In this document: positions 26,392-36,000 of the stretch, in pieces | Numbering within the stretch: position 1 is the stretch's first letter | Layout of the letters: each line of letters begins with the position of its first letter | Program-made: the position numbers and the translations under genes | The notes under the pieces: generated by a model | Databases searched by the model: none | Seen by the model: only the letters and a program-made list of their open reading frames with translations | Told to the model about the DNA's origin: nothing | NCBI RefSeq assembly: GCF_901538355.1 | Contig: NZ_LR593887.1 | Coordinates: 5,122,920 to 5,186,919, forward strand | DNA: 64,000 nucleotides | Source: Tuwongella immobilis | GTDB lineage: Bacteria > Planctomycetota > Planctomycetia > Gemmatales > Gemmataceae | Reading direction: 5' to 3'

Positions 26392-27078
26392 ATGGCAGAT
26401 GTCACGTTGGCCGACTTGGCGAAAATGTTCGATCACTCGTTGCTGCAACCGGTGATGACCGATGCCGACTTGGAAGCGGGCTGCGCGGTCGCTCGGGAAT
26501 ATGGTGTCGCCTCGGTCTGCATCAAGCCATACGCGGTCAAAGCCGCCGTTCAATGGCTGGCCGGGTCGGGTGTCATCGTCGGCACGGTGATCGGCTTTCC
26601 GCATGGTGGCCATCTGACGAGCATCAAAGTTGCCGAGGCAGAAGCCGCCATGGCCGACGGTGCCACGGAATTGGATATGGTCGTCAACATCGGCAAAGTG
26701 CTGTCCGGCGATTGGGATTTCGTCGCGGCAGACATTGCAGCGGTGGTCAAGGTCGCGCATGCGAACGGCGCCAAAGTCAAAGTCATCTTCGAGAATTGCT
26801 TCCTGAAAGACGAGCACAAAGAAAAGCTGTGCGAAATCTGCGGCCAACTCAACGTCGATTGGGTGAAGACCTCCACCGGCTACGGCGTGGATGGCGCAAC
26901 CGATCACGACCTGCAATTGATGCGCCGCTGCTCCCCGCCGCATGTGCAAGTCAAGGCAGCCGGCGGCGTTCGCACCTACGAGCGACTGTTGGCCGTCCGG
27001 GCCATGGGTGTCACGCGAGTCGGTGCCACGGCAACCAAAGCGATTCTCGACGAGTGCAAGCGGAATCTGGGACTGTGA
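26392..27078 (+). CDS. deoC: Deoxyribose-phosphate aldolase
   Basis: 228 residues; ATG at 26392 with AGGGCAG upstream. Class I aldolase TIM barrel: DHSLLQP near 14-20, VIGFPHGGH at 66-74, ELDMVVNIG at 93-101 with the acidic residue, KVIFENC and the Schiff-base Lys159 in WVKTSTGYG. The end is GVRTYERLLAVRAMGVTRVG. It splits 2-deoxyribose-5-phosphate into glyceraldehyde-3-phosphate and acetaldehyde in nucleoside salvage, in the cytoplasm. It is not in an evident deo operon. Confidence 0.97.
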   Translation: MADVTLADLAKMFDHSLLQPVMTDADLEAGCAVAREYGVASVCIKPYAVKAAVQWLAGSGVIVGTVIGFPHGGHLTSIKVAEAEAAMADGATELDMVVNIGKVLSGDWDFVAADIAAVVKVAHANGAKVKVIFENCFLKDEHKEKLCEICGQLNVDWVKTSTGYGVDGATDHDLQLMRRCSPPHVQVKAAGGVRTYERLLAVRAMGVTRVGATATKAILDECKRNLGL

Positions 27079-27254
27079 TTCACTGCGGGTGGGGTGGGTC
27101 GGCATCGCGGTGGATTCGTCCGCCGCACGGTCCCACGCCCATCCGCCAATGCAATTGATTTTCCGTCTCGCGGAATTATTCGCTGGCAAAATCGGAAAAT
27201 CGCGCGCATACTGGGGAGAACTGCCTGCCTTCCTTCCCCAACATGGAGTGTCCC

Positions 27255-28637
27255 ATGTCCGCTCGACTCGCTTCGGGACGTGGTCAGCACCATTCCCACG
27301 CGGTTGGCGCAAGTGGAATGTTGCCAACGGGAAACGATCTGATTCGCGTTGGTTCACGCCGTTGGTTTTTGCAAACCGGGCTAGCCGGTCTCGCGGGCCT
27401 CTCCCTCGCCGATCAACTCCGGGCGACCCAAGCCACCAGTCGCCCCCGTCAAGCGGTCATTCTCTTTTGGTTGTCTGGTGGTCCCAGTCAGATTGATACC
27501 TGGGACCCCAAACCGGATGCCCCGATCGAAATTCGCGGACCGTATCAAACCATTCCAACCAGCGTTCCGGGGTTGCGATTCTCCGAGCATCTGCCGATGC
27601 AGGCGCGGATTGCCCACAAGCTGAACGTCTTACGCTCAGTCGATTGTTCAGCATCCAATCATACGCCCATCACCATGCAGGCGGGCAACGCGCTGGCCAA
27701 GCGGACCAACGACGGCAAAGACGGCGACGGCTATCCCTCGATGGGCTCGGTTGCGGCGAAATATCGCGGATCGAACGCCCCGGCAATGCCCGCTTTTGTT
27801 GGGCTGGCTCCCTCCTGGGTGGCCGATGTCTACGGCGCGGGGCATCTCGGCAATCAATACGAGCCGGTAAAAGGCGACGAACTTCCCGGTCGGCTCGCGC
27901 TGCGGCCCGGTGTGCAGATCCAGCAGCTTCACGATCGCACCGAACTCGCCAAGCAGTTTGACCATTTGCAACGCACGCTCGATACGACCTCGAACATGCA
28001 AGCGAGTGACCGATATTCACAAATGGCCTTGGATATGATTACCTCGCCAAATGTCCGACGGGCATTTGATCTCAATCAAGAATCGGCCAAGCTGCGCGAT
28101 GCCTATGGGCGGAACAGCGTGGGCGAAAAGGCGTTACTCGCACGGCGGCTGGTCGAAGCGGGCACTACGTTCGTTCTCGTGAGCGGCCGTTGGGGCTATT
28201 TCGATCACCACGGCGACAATGTCCCGCCTTGGGGTGGCATTCAGAAAGGGCTGACCCCGATTCTGCCAACGATCGATCGCGCCATGGCCACGCTCATCGA
28301 CGACCTGGACACTCGCGGCATGCTCGAATCGACGATGGTGCTGATGATGGGCGAATTTGGCCGCTCCCCCGTGATGACCAAAGATGCGGGACGCGAGCAT
28401 TGGCTGCAAGTCATGTCGATGCTGGTTGCCGGCGGGGCATCACCGGGCGGCCGCGTGATTGGCTCCACCGATGCCAAGGGCGGCGAAGTGAAAAGCCGAC
28501 GCATCTCCCCGTCCGACCTGGCCGCCACGGTCTTCCGCCACCTGGACATTCCGTTGGATACCAACTGGATGAATCCGCAGGGTCGCCCGATTCCGATTGT
28601 CACGGAGAACGGCTCGCCGATCTCGGAATTGGTCTGA
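27255..28637 (+). CDS. DUF1501 TAT-exported protein
   Basis: 460 residues from ATG 27255, with GGAG seven bases upstream. The TAT-like signal SRRWFLQTGLAGLAGLSLA (residues about 33-51) is followed by the hallmark ILFWLSGGPSQIDTWDPKPDAP and SVPGLRFSEHLPMQA. The sulfatase/alkaline-phosphatase-like pattern (DHHGDNVPPWGG, VLMMGEFGRSPVM, REHWLQVMSM) runs to the C-terminus. DUF1501 proteins are abundant in planctomycetes and usually pair with DUF1800 or cytochrome c-type partners; here the partner is a CocE-type hydrolase starting 27 bases downstream, likely the same transcript. Confidence 0.93.
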   Translation: MSARLASGRGQHHSHAVGASGMLPTGNDLIRVGSRRWFLQTGLAGLAGLSLADQLRATQATSRPRQAVILFWLSGGPSQIDTWDPKPDAPIEIRGPYQTIPTSVPGLRFSEHLPMQARIAHKLNVLRSVDCSASNHTPITMQAGNALAKRTNDGKDGDGYPSMGSVAAKYRGSNAPAMPAFVGLAPSWVADVYGAGHLGNQYEPVKGDELPGRLALRPGVQIQQLHDRTELAKQFDHLQRTLDTTSNMQASDRYSQMALDMITSPNVRRAFDLNQESAKLRDAYGRNSVGEKALLARRLVEAGTTFVLVSGRWGYFDHHGDNVPPWGGIQKGLTPILPTIDRAMATLIDDLDTRGMLESTMVLMMGEFGRSPVMTKDAGREHWLQVMSMLVAGGASPGGRVIGSTDAKGGEVKSRRISPSDLAATVFRHLDIPLDTNWMNPQGRPIPIVTENGSPISELV

Positions 28638-28664
28638 TCTTCTCCTCAGCCAAGGAATGTTGCC

Positions 28665-30344
28665 ATGCTGCGATGCGTCTGGGTGGTGATGCTGGGATTG
28701 GGTCTGCTCACCCCGCTGCAGGCTCAAGTCAATCTCGGCCAAATCACCGAGACGCATCAGATGATTCCGATGCGAGATGGCACCCGCCTATCCGCGTATC
28801 TCTATTTCCCACCGAAGGATGCGACGGGCCGCGCGGGGCCATGGCCGGTCGTCTTCGAGCAGCGCTACGCCGATCTGCGCGGCGCGGGCACCCGACAGGC
28901 CGCCGCTCGCTTGGCTTCGGCGGGGTTCGTCGTCGCCATGGTCAACTTCCGCGGCTGCTACCAATCCGAAGGGCAATGGGTCGGCTACCGCGCACTCGCC
29001 TGGGGCGAACAACGCGATGGCTACGATGTCTGCGAATGGCTCGCCACCCAGAAATGGTCCACTGGCAAGGTGGGCACGTTCGGCAGTTCGCAGGGGGGAT
29101 TCGCTCAGAATTTCCTCGCCGTCACGCAGCCCCCGCATCTGGTCTGTCAATACATGGTCGATACCGGGCTGAGCCTCTTCCACGAAGGCTACCGCATCGG
29201 CGGCATCACGCGGCCCGAGCGATTCCGCAGTCTGGAAGCCAGTTGCCGCAACCCGGCGGATAATCGCCGATTGCTCGCCGAGTGGTTCCAACATCCGCAC
29301 TATGATGATTATTGGAAGGCCGAAGATTGCACGCTGCATTTCCCGAAAATGAATGTCCCCTGCTTCACAATCGGCAGTTGGTTTGATTTCATGAATCAGG
29401 GGTCGATCCAAAGTTTCCAAGGGCGGCAGCATCGCGGCGGTCCCAACTCCCGTGGCCATCAGCAGTTACTCATCGGACCTTATTTGCATGGCCGACTGAA
29501 TAAGGGCAACCAATCCGGCGATTTGACCTTCCCCACGAATGCCATTTGGCCCGAAGAATCGCACATGATTCGCTGGTTCAACCACCATCTCAAGGGGGAA
29601 TCGAACGGCGTCATGAACGATCCGCCGGTGCGCTATTACGTCATGGGTGCAACCGGCGAGGCGGACGCGCCAGGGAATGTCTGGCGGACGGCGAACGATT
29701 GGCCGCCACCGGAAACGCCGCAGCAGCCCACCGCATATTTTCTGCACGCGGAAGGCAAGCTCCGGCTGGACGCCCCGACCAGCGAATCGAGCGCGACGAC
29801 CTATCGCAGCGATCCCCACAAACCGATGTCGATTCCGGGAGTCGCCTTTCCCGGAGCCAAAGATGCCCGCGCATTCGAGCAACAATCGGAAGTTCGTACC
29901 TTCACCACCGACGTGCTGACCGCCCCAGTCGAATGGACCGGGCAAGTCTGGGCCGAGCTGCAAGTCGCATCCACGGCACGAGATACGGATTTCATCGTGC
30001 GAATTAGCGATGTCTACCCCGATGGGCGATCGATCCTGCTGATGGATTATCCCATGCGGGCTCGGTATCGCGACGGCTTCGATCACGAGGTGTTGCTGGA
30101 GCCGGGCAAGGTGGCGACGATTCGCTACCCGGTGGGCTGGATCAGCCAGATTTTCAATCGCGGCCACCGCATCCGCGTTACCATCGCCAGCACCGGCGCC
30201 CCGCTCTACGAGCCCAACCCGCAGACGGGCAAGCCGCTGACCATCGCGTTTCCGACCGATGCGATTTCGGCCACCAACACGCTCTACCATCAACGCGACC
30301 ATGCCAGCCGAATTCTCGCCCCGCTGGTGACTCCAAAGCGCTGA
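28665..30344 (+). CDS. CocE/NonD family (X-Pro dipeptidyl-peptidase-like) hydrolase
   Basis: 559 residues; signal peptide MLRCVWVVMLGLGLLTPLQA at 1-20. The alpha/beta-hydrolase nucleophile elbow is GSSQGG (Ser about 142), after the oxyanion-region NFRGCYQSEG. MVDTGLSLFHEG and a galactose-binding-like C-terminal domain (FTTDVLTAPVEWTGQVWAEL, DFIVRISDVYPDGRSILLMDY) complete the S15/CocE architecture. Family members cleave X-Pro peptides or hydrolyse esters and beta-lactam side chains; the substrate here is unknown. It starts 27 bases after the DUF1501 gene. Confidence 0.9.
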   Translation: MLRCVWVVMLGLGLLTPLQAQVNLGQITETHQMIPMRDGTRLSAYLYFPPKDATGRAGPWPVVFEQRYADLRGAGTRQAAARLASAGFVVAMVNFRGCYQSEGQWVGYRALAWGEQRDGYDVCEWLATQKWSTGKVGTFGSSQGGFAQNFLAVTQPPHLVCQYMVDTGLSLFHEGYRIGGITRPERFRSLEASCRNPADNRRLLAEWFQHPHYDDYWKAEDCTLHFPKMNVPCFTIGSWFDFMNQGSIQSFQGRQHRGGPNSRGHQQLLIGPYLHGRLNKGNQSGDLTFPTNAIWPEESHMIRWFNHHLKGESNGVMNDPPVRYYVMGATGEADAPGNVWRTANDWPPPETPQQPTAYFLHAEGKLRLDAPTSESSATTYRSDPHKPMSIPGVAFPGAKDARAFEQQSEVRTFTTDVLTAPVEWTGQVWAELQVASTARDTDFIVRISDVYPDGRSILLMDYPMRARYRDGFDHEVLLEPGKVATIRYPVGWISQIFNRGHRIRVTIASTGAPLYEPNPQTGKPLTIAFPTDAISATNTLYHQRDHASRILAPLVTPKR

Positions 30345-30484
30345 GTCGGCCCCACTCACCCCGCATCGTCATGCGAGAGTCAGCGAATTCCAGCGAGAAT
30401 GACTAGACAGCCAAGTTTCCGGCTGCGAGAATAGCACTTCGGACCTGACATTGGCATATCGATTCGGATGACGATGGAGCGGCC

Positions 30485-31579
30485 ATGGCGTTTGCGTTGA
30501 GCGAAACCGAAGCCGCATTCCAACGGGCAATCTTGATTGACGCCGACGATTGGGCAGCGCGGTTGGCATACGCCGACTGGCTGGAAGAGCAACAGCGCAG
30601 CCTCGAATCGCATGTCTTGCGGATGGAATTGGCGTTACAAGAATATGCGTTTGACGATCCACGCCGTACCCAACTCCGCAGCCAACTGTGGGAACTCCAC
30701 CGCGAACTGGACACACTTTGGATTCACCGGCTCCCGACTCTGGGCGGCGTCGTCTGGGGCCACGTCGTCCACGGTGTCATGAATCAGGTGCAAATCTCGC
30801 TGGGGGCCCAATCCCGCTTCCCCGAGGGATTGTTCCCGTTTCTGCCAATGATGCATTTGCAGTTGGAACGCATTCACCCCAAACAAGTTCGGTCGATTCG
30901 GGAGCACCCCGCACTGCAATCATTGGTCGCACTCACCTGCGATTCCAGCGAGGTACCCCTCCCGGTCCTGATGGAGTTGCTCTCATCTCCATTCTTGGTA
31001 AACCTCGCAGTGTTGCGATTGCCAAATCTCTCACTGACCAATGAATGTACCGAAATCTTAACTCGTTCTCCGGTGCTTCACGGCCTGCAACGCTTAGATC
31101 TTTCTCGGAATCATCTGACGGCGATCAGCGGAGAACTCCTGGGCGAATCGCCGATGATGCAACAATTGCGGGAATTGTCGTTATATCGCAACGATTTCTT
31201 CGATGCCGGAATTCTGTCACTCGTCAAATCCCGCGAATTTCCGCAACTGACCTCGCTGGAAGTGATGAACATGCACATTGGTGATCGTGGCGCGATCGCC
31301 TTGGCGGAGAGCGGCATTTTTCGCAAACTCGCCACCATCAACTTGTGCTATAACCCCATTGGCGACAAGGGGATCGCTGCGTTTGCCGAATGTCCCGACC
31401 TGAACGGCAAGCGACTCATTCTTCGCGGCAACCGCATCGGCGATCGCGGAGCCATGGCACTCATCCGCTCCTCCGTCATTGACCCAACCGTAACGACGTT
31501 GGAACTTGGCGATCACCAGATGAGCGAAACGGCCCAGGAGCGACTGCGGGAGCATTTCGGCCCGCGCATCTATGTCTGA
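30485..31579 (+). CDS. TIGR02996 repeat-companion domain plus leucine-rich repeats
   Basis: 364 residues; ATG 30485 with GGAGC upstream. The N-terminal 40 residues (FQRAILIDADDWAARLAYADWLEEQ) are the TIGR02996 domain, which precedes repeat arrays in Gemmata-type genomes. From about residue 110 leucine-rich repeats of the ribonuclease-inhibitor type follow (LQRLDLSRNHLTAISG, LRELSLYRNDFFDAGILSL, LATINLCYNPIGDKGIAAF). There is no signal peptide. It is thought to be a protein-interaction scaffold of unknown partner. It converges on the HEAGH protease gene, whose stop is 13 bases away. Confidence 0.9.
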   Translation: MAFALSETEAAFQRAILIDADDWAARLAYADWLEEQQRSLESHVLRMELALQEYAFDDPRRTQLRSQLWELHRELDTLWIHRLPTLGGVVWGHVVHGVMNQVQISLGAQSRFPEGLFPFLPMMHLQLERIHPKQVRSIREHPALQSLVALTCDSSEVPLPVLMELLSSPFLVNLAVLRLPNLSLTNECTEILTRSPVLHGLQRLDLSRNHLTAISGELLGESPMMQQLRELSLYRNDFFDAGILSLVKSREFPQLTSLEVMNMHIGDRGAIALAESGIFRKLATINLCYNPIGDKGIAAFAECPDLNGKRLILRGNRIGDRGAMALIRSSVIDPTVTTLELGDHQMSETAQERLREHFGPRIYV

Positions 31580-31591
31580 GCCAGTTGCGTC

Positions 31592-32083
31592 TCAATCCGA
31601 ATCGGCGGCCGCTTGGGCTTGCGTGTAAAAGTGCTTCGCGGCTCGCCCGCTGATCGTCCCCAGTTTCACCAATTCGGCGGCGATCAACTCGACAGCACGC
31701 CAATTACCCGTATCCGCGAGCAAATTTTCGACCTTCGACAACATTCGACGAACAAACTTATCCAACTGGCGTTCCCCGACCCGCTGCATTGCCAATTTTC
31801 GGACATATCGCAAATCGTGGGCCGCCCCTTCCACACCATACCGGCCCGTGATTTGGGCTTCTGCGGCCATTCCCGCCAGCGCGATCAAAATTTCCCGCTC
31901 GATCCAATCATCACTCGGCCGTTGCACACCCTTATCGAATTTGCAAACGCCCAGCCGTTCGCGGTTCGGCAGCACACTGACGCCACTCACCGGACGCTCC
32001 AACGCCAGGGCGATCACCGCATGCCCCGCCTCGTGGAAGGCGGTCACGCGATCAAACGAATTCTCGGCCGTCGATTCCATCAT
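31592..32083 (-). CDS. Stand-alone M41 (FtsH protease domain)-like metallopeptidase
   Basis: 163 residues from ATG 32083 (GGGGAT upstream; a GTG at 32104 is possible). The zinc motif FHEAGHAVI gives His17, Glu18 and His21, and the helical remainder ALAGMAAEAQITGRYGVEGAAHDLRYVRKLA follows the M41 pattern, with an Asp (AAHDL) where the third zinc ligand lies. The AAA+ ATPase and membrane segments of FtsH are absent. It is likely a free cytoplasmic protease domain that depends on a partner. The sigma-factor gene lies 72 bases upstream on the same strand, suggesting shared transcription. Confidence 0.85.
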   Translation of the reverse strand: MMESTAENSFDRVTAFHEAGHAVIALALERPVSGVSVLPNRERLGVCKFDKGVQRPSDDWIEREILIALAGMAAEAQITGRYGVEGAAHDLRYVRKLAMQRVGERQLDKFVRRMLSKVENLLADTGNWRAVELIAAELVKLGTISGRAAKHFYTQAQAAADSD

Positions 32084-32155
32084 CGCCGCATCCCCTGCCA
32101 CCACAGTATGTTACGTGCGGGGGCAAAACAGTCCCCAATCCCATGGCGCATTCAG

Positions 32156-33082
32156 CTACAGAATCTGCTGAACCAGCCGATCCACGTGAGCTCGATAGAG
32201 TTTGCGGATGGCATCCGGATGTCGGTCCACGCGCAGCCCGATTTCATCCCAACCAACGCCTTCTTTACGAAGTAGGCGCACTTGCTGAAGCAGCGGCGAC
32301 AGCAGTTTCTCGGCACGCGATTCCATAAATTGCAAGAGCTCGTCGGTATCCAACTCGGGAACCGACGACGCATTCGAGGTCGCCAGATTATCCCATTGTT
32401 CATGCCCCGATTCCGTCCGCCGAGCGTCCCGACGTTTGGCAAGCAAGTACCGCTGCCGATCCGCGACTACGTGTTTAAACATCCGAACAACCAACGGATA
32501 ATAGCGCGACATCAGATCTGTCAACGCCTCGGGCGATTCGGCCAGCTCCGGTCGCAACTGCAGCCATTTTGCACGCAATTCTTCGTCGGTTGGAGCGTTT
32601 GACTTGCCCGCTTCCGGCGAGAGTTCCTCAGAATCCGCCAAAATGAGTTGCTCAAATTCCGCCGGCGAGATTTCATCCGAATTCGCCAGGCGGGTCGAAT
32701 TCACGGATGGTTGTGCCGGAGATTCGGGTGCCGAATCGAGGTCGATCCGGTGCTTCCAATTGGCAACAATCAAACAGACACTCTGAAAAATGTCATCCTC
32801 TTCAGCTTCAAACCCCACAAGCCCTCGATTCCGTCGCATGGTCTTCAGCAGCCGCAACAATTCATCACGACGATGTTGCAAACACATCATCGTCATTAAA
32901 TACACTTGGAGGGGAACAGGCTTCCGATGCCCACTCGATTCGCCTGGATTGGGCGGGGAGTCATCTGGATTGAGGGTCGCCGATGTGGCATCGGCATCCG
33001 GGGGCGACGGCTCATCGGAGCGAACCCGAGCGGTCGGGTCGAGCGGCGGTGTCGTGTCGTCGGAATTGTCTTGCACGGCCAT
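32156..33082 (-). CDS. ECF-type RNA polymerase sigma factor-like protein
   Basis: 308 residues from ATG 33082, with GGAGG five bases before it (a longer TTG start at 33133 is less likely). The first 75 residues are an acidic Pro-rich leader. A sigma region-2-like helix (RRNRGLVGFEAEEDDIFQSVCLIVANWKHR, here interrupted by an acidic insert of about 60 residues) and a second helical unit (DLMSRYYPLVVRMFKHVVADRQ) follow. The C-terminal 45 residues form an HTH like region 4 (EGVGWDEIGLRVDRHPDAIRKLYRAHVDRL). Atypical length and spacing compared with a normal ECF sigma. It may control its own cluster, including the peptidase downstream. Confidence 0.7.
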   Translation of the reverse strand: MAVQDNSDDTTPPLDPTARVRSDEPSPPDADATSATLNPDDSPPNPGESSGHRKPVPLQVYLMTMMCLQHRRDELLRLLKTMRRNRGLVGFEAEEDDIFQSVCLIVANWKHRIDLDSAPESPAQPSVNSTRLANSDEISPAEFEQLILADSEELSPEAGKSNAPTDEELRAKWLQLRPELAESPEALTDLMSRYYPLVVRMFKHVVADRQRYLLAKRRDARRTESGHEQWDNLATSNASSVPELDTDELLQFMESRAEKLLSPLLQQVRLLRKEGVGWDEIGLRVDRHPDAIRKLYRAHVDRLVQQIL

Positions 33083-33139
33083 ACCATCCTCCGGAATCGC
33101 TAAGGGGGAAATTCCTTCCCGGTCTTCGGCCAACGCAAA

Positions 33140-34663
33140 TCAGTCGGTGTCAGGATTCGTCGGTTGCGGGGGTTTGGTTGTGCGGTACACCACCGCATAC
33201 ACCAATGCCCCAACGGCGATAAACCCAACCCCAATCAGCGATTCCGTTCGCTGCGTTGTGAACATATTCGTCAGCACCAGGAGCATCACGGTGATGTAAA
33301 CCATTGGTACCACGGGGTAGCCCAAACAGGTATACGCCGGCTTCGCTGAGAGATTTTGGGATCCGCTTCGTCGTGTTCGCACTCGGAATACAAACAGCGT
33401 GCTGATCGCCAACGTCTCAAACGAAATCGCTCCAAACATGGCAAAATCGGTGACAACATCAAACAGCGGTTTGCCCGCCGGAATGTTCAAATCGATTCGC
33501 CACCCCGCCAACGCCAATTCGGGCAGCCGCACTTGCACCAGAACCGCCGCCATGATGACCAGGATTGCCGACCATCCAGCCAGAACGACAATCGCGCGGC
33601 CCGGAGTTTGATAGCGCGGATGAATCGACGCCAACCACGTGGGTGCCAACGCATCTCGGCCCATGGCAAACAACAGCCGTGGGCCCACCATCAAGTTCCC
33701 GTTCAGGGAACCGAACACCGACAGCATCACCACTGCCGATGCCAACATCGCACCAATCGGCCCCAAAAGTCGGCTGCCAAACTCAGCAACAACCGTTGTT
33801 TGTTGCAGTTGCGCCATCTCACCACGCGGAATCACCAACGCATAAGCCAGATTTGCACCCAAGTAGAGGATGGTCACTGTGCATGTGCCAACGATGAGTG
33901 CAACGGGAAGATTTCGTGAAGGATTGCGGATTTCCTCGGCAATCGGTGCCACATTCATCCACCCATGATACGCCCACAGCACTGCGACCATCGCTCCACC
34001 AACCTGACTCCACGCGATCGCCCCGAACGAATCGGGCCACCAGGGTTCGAGCCGATGCCAATCGGGCAAACTTCGCCCCGGCAATGGTTCACCACCAATC
34101 GCCGCCAAGATCATGGGCAACAACGGAATCGCCAACAATGTCCCCACTTTGGAGGTGGTGACCACCAACTGTAACCCGCCGCCCCAACGCACGCCGCGCC
34201 GATTCACCGCGGCCAAGCAGAGAATCACGCCCACCGTGCAGGCTTGCAGCGTCCAAAAATCGACGAGGTTGACATCTCGCCCCAATCCGCGTAACTGCTT
34301 CAGAACATCATGGGCCGAATCGGTGAACACGCTTGCCAACGCCGCAATGGATGCCGATCGGATGATCCAAAATTCCACCCATCCCCACAAAAACCCGAAC
34401 AATCGTCCATATCCTTCACGGAGATAGACATAATTCCCCCCCGCTTTGGGAATTCGGACTGCAATTTCGGCCAAACTGAGCGCCCCCAGCATGGCCAGAA
34501 CCCCGCCCGCGACCCAAACCAGCACAATCAATGAAAAATCGGGCACAGCCGCCGCGACAGCTTGTGGCTTTTTGAACACTCCCGAACCGATGACCGTGCC
34601 AATGACAATGGCCGTAGCGGTCCAGGCTCCCAGAACGCGGGGGAGTTCAGGTGGTTTTGTCAC
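33140..34663 (-). CDS. APC-family amino acid permease
   Basis: 507 residues from a GTG at 34663. About twelve membrane segments are visible. The N-terminal signature AIVIGTVIGSGVFKKPQAVA with the unwound TM1 GxG, SLAEIAVRIPKAGGNYVYLREGYG and GFLWGWVEFW are typical of APC transporters. It likely imports amino acids or related amines in the cytoplasmic membrane. It lies upstream of the sigma factor gene on the same strand with 57 bases between them. Substrate specificity cannot be told from the sequence. Confidence 0.92.
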   Translation of the reverse strand: MTKPPELPRVLGAWTATAIVIGTVIGSGVFKKPQAVAAAVPDFSLIVLVWVAGGVLAMLGALSLAEIAVRIPKAGGNYVYLREGYGRLFGFLWGWVEFWIIRSASIAALASVFTDSAHDVLKQLRGLGRDVNLVDFWTLQACTVGVILCLAAVNRRGVRWGGGLQLVVTTSKVGTLLAIPLLPMILAAIGGEPLPGRSLPDWHRLEPWWPDSFGAIAWSQVGGAMVAVLWAYHGWMNVAPIAEEIRNPSRNLPVALIVGTCTVTILYLGANLAYALVIPRGEMAQLQQTTVVAEFGSRLLGPIGAMLASAVVMLSVFGSLNGNLMVGPRLLFAMGRDALAPTWLASIHPRYQTPGRAIVVLAGWSAILVIMAAVLVQVRLPELALAGWRIDLNIPAGKPLFDVVTDFAMFGAISFETLAISTLFVFRVRTRRSGSQNLSAKPAYTCLGYPVVPMVYITVMLLVLTNMFTTQRTESLIGVGFIAVGALVYAVVYRTTKPPQPTNPDTD

Positions 34664-34788
34664 GTTGTTGAAAAGCCATTGAGTGGCAAAGAGGAAAAAC
34701 CGGGTCGATGCGGGGAGGCGATCGATGCGGATAATGTAAGGCAGTTCAGGGGAAGTTGTCTAGCGGAATTTTCCGCAATCCGGAAAAA

Positions 34789-35877
34789 TTATTGTTCCCG
34801 GGCTGCAGCTCGAGTCAGTCGATCGGCGACCGCCAACCAATCCAGGTCATGCGGTGGATGCGAGGCCACAATTCGGCTCAACTTCATCCCGTCTAAGAGG
34901 TGGAGTGCGGAATACAATCCTGCAGCGTAACCCATTGGCGTGGCAGGGAGTTGCAGATTGGGTTGGCCTGGCGGATGCTGAGCAGCGTCGAGTGTGGTAA
35001 TCCACCCAACAGCTTCCCCGGCCGTTCGCAACGCATGTACGAATTCCACGCTCGCAGCTTCGCTCTCTGCCAACAATAACGGCGTCTTGGGTGCGTAATG
35101 CCGCCTCATTTGTCCAGGTGAACGAGCAATTTCTGACGACGATTCGGCTCCAGGTTGCGCTGTGGAAGTGGAATCGAACGCATCCTGAAGATAAGCCAGA
35201 TGTTGCGATCGCAGATGGGGTGCCAGTTCGATTGGCCCGACAACGGACTCCAATTGCCGCACGGTGATCGGACCGGGTCGCAGGAGCCGCATCGGCGTCA
35301 CGGTTGCATCCACGACTGTCGATTCGATTCCCGTTAACGTGGGGCCACCGTCAATGATGCAATCGATTTGATCACCGAGACTTGCGACAACGTGTTCCGC
35401 GCATGATGGGGAGATTTCTAAGGATCGATTGGCACTCGGAGCCGCGACTGGAACGCCCGCCAATCGCAGAAATGCTTGCGCGATGGGATGTGCGGGCCAA
35501 CGAACCGCAACTGTTGGGCCGCCGGCGGTGACAATCTCAGGAACTTGCGGATGTTTTTGCAGTACCAAACTCAACGGTCCCGGCCAAAAATGCTGCATGA
35601 GCTTCCGGGCCAGCGGCGGAATCGCGAGCGCAACTTGTGGAAGAATCGCATCATCCGCCAAATGCACAATCAAGGGATTAGTCGATGGTCGACCTTTGAC
35701 ACGAAAAATGGCCGCAACTGCCTGCGGGTCCAACGCATTCGCTCCCAATCCGTATACTGTTTCAGTGGGAAACGCGACCAATCCCCCGTGGCGAATTCGT
35801 TCGGCAGCTCGTTCGAGCAACTCGGTCCGATGGTCGCTATTTTTGAAGCGATTTCCCGGAACCCGTGGGTCGGTCAT
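34789..35877 (-). CDS. sua5: Threonylcarbamoyl-AMP synthase (Sua5/TsaC type)
   Basis: 362 residues from ATG 35877 with GGAG nine bases upstream. The YrdC-domain core shows FPTETVYGLGANA, RVKGRPSTNPLIVHL and VPVAAPSANRSLEISP within the first 200 residues. A Sua5-type C-terminal extension follows, ending ALHLLDGMKLSRIVASHPP, after the linker RSPGQMRRHYAPKTPLLL. It makes threonylcarbamoyl-AMP from Thr, bicarbonate and ATP for tRNA t6A modification. Divergent from the TPR gene. Confidence 0.95.
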   Translation of the reverse strand: MTDPRVPGNRFKNSDHRTELLERAAERIRHGGLVAFPTETVYGLGANALDPQAVAAIFRVKGRPSTNPLIVHLADDAILPQVALAIPPLARKLMQHFWPGPLSLVLQKHPQVPEIVTAGGPTVAVRWPAHPIAQAFLRLAGVPVAAPSANRSLEISPSCAEHVVASLGDQIDCIIDGGPTLTGIESTVVDATVTPMRLLRPGPITVRQLESVVGPIELAPHLRSQHLAYLQDAFDSTSTAQPGAESSSEIARSPGQMRRHYAPKTPLLLAESEAASVEFVHALRTAGEAVGWITTLDAAQHPPGQPNLQLPATPMGYAAGLYSALHLLDGMKLSRIVASHPPHDLDWLAVADRLTRAAAREQ

Positions 35878-36000
35878 TTGATCGGACTCCCGCAATTGAT
35901 AAGATAACTTCAGTTCACGTTTGCGTTCGGTTATTGTGGCATCGAATGGACCGATTCGACAAGTGACCGCCCCCCCTCCGTGATTGAGGACACTAGGATT

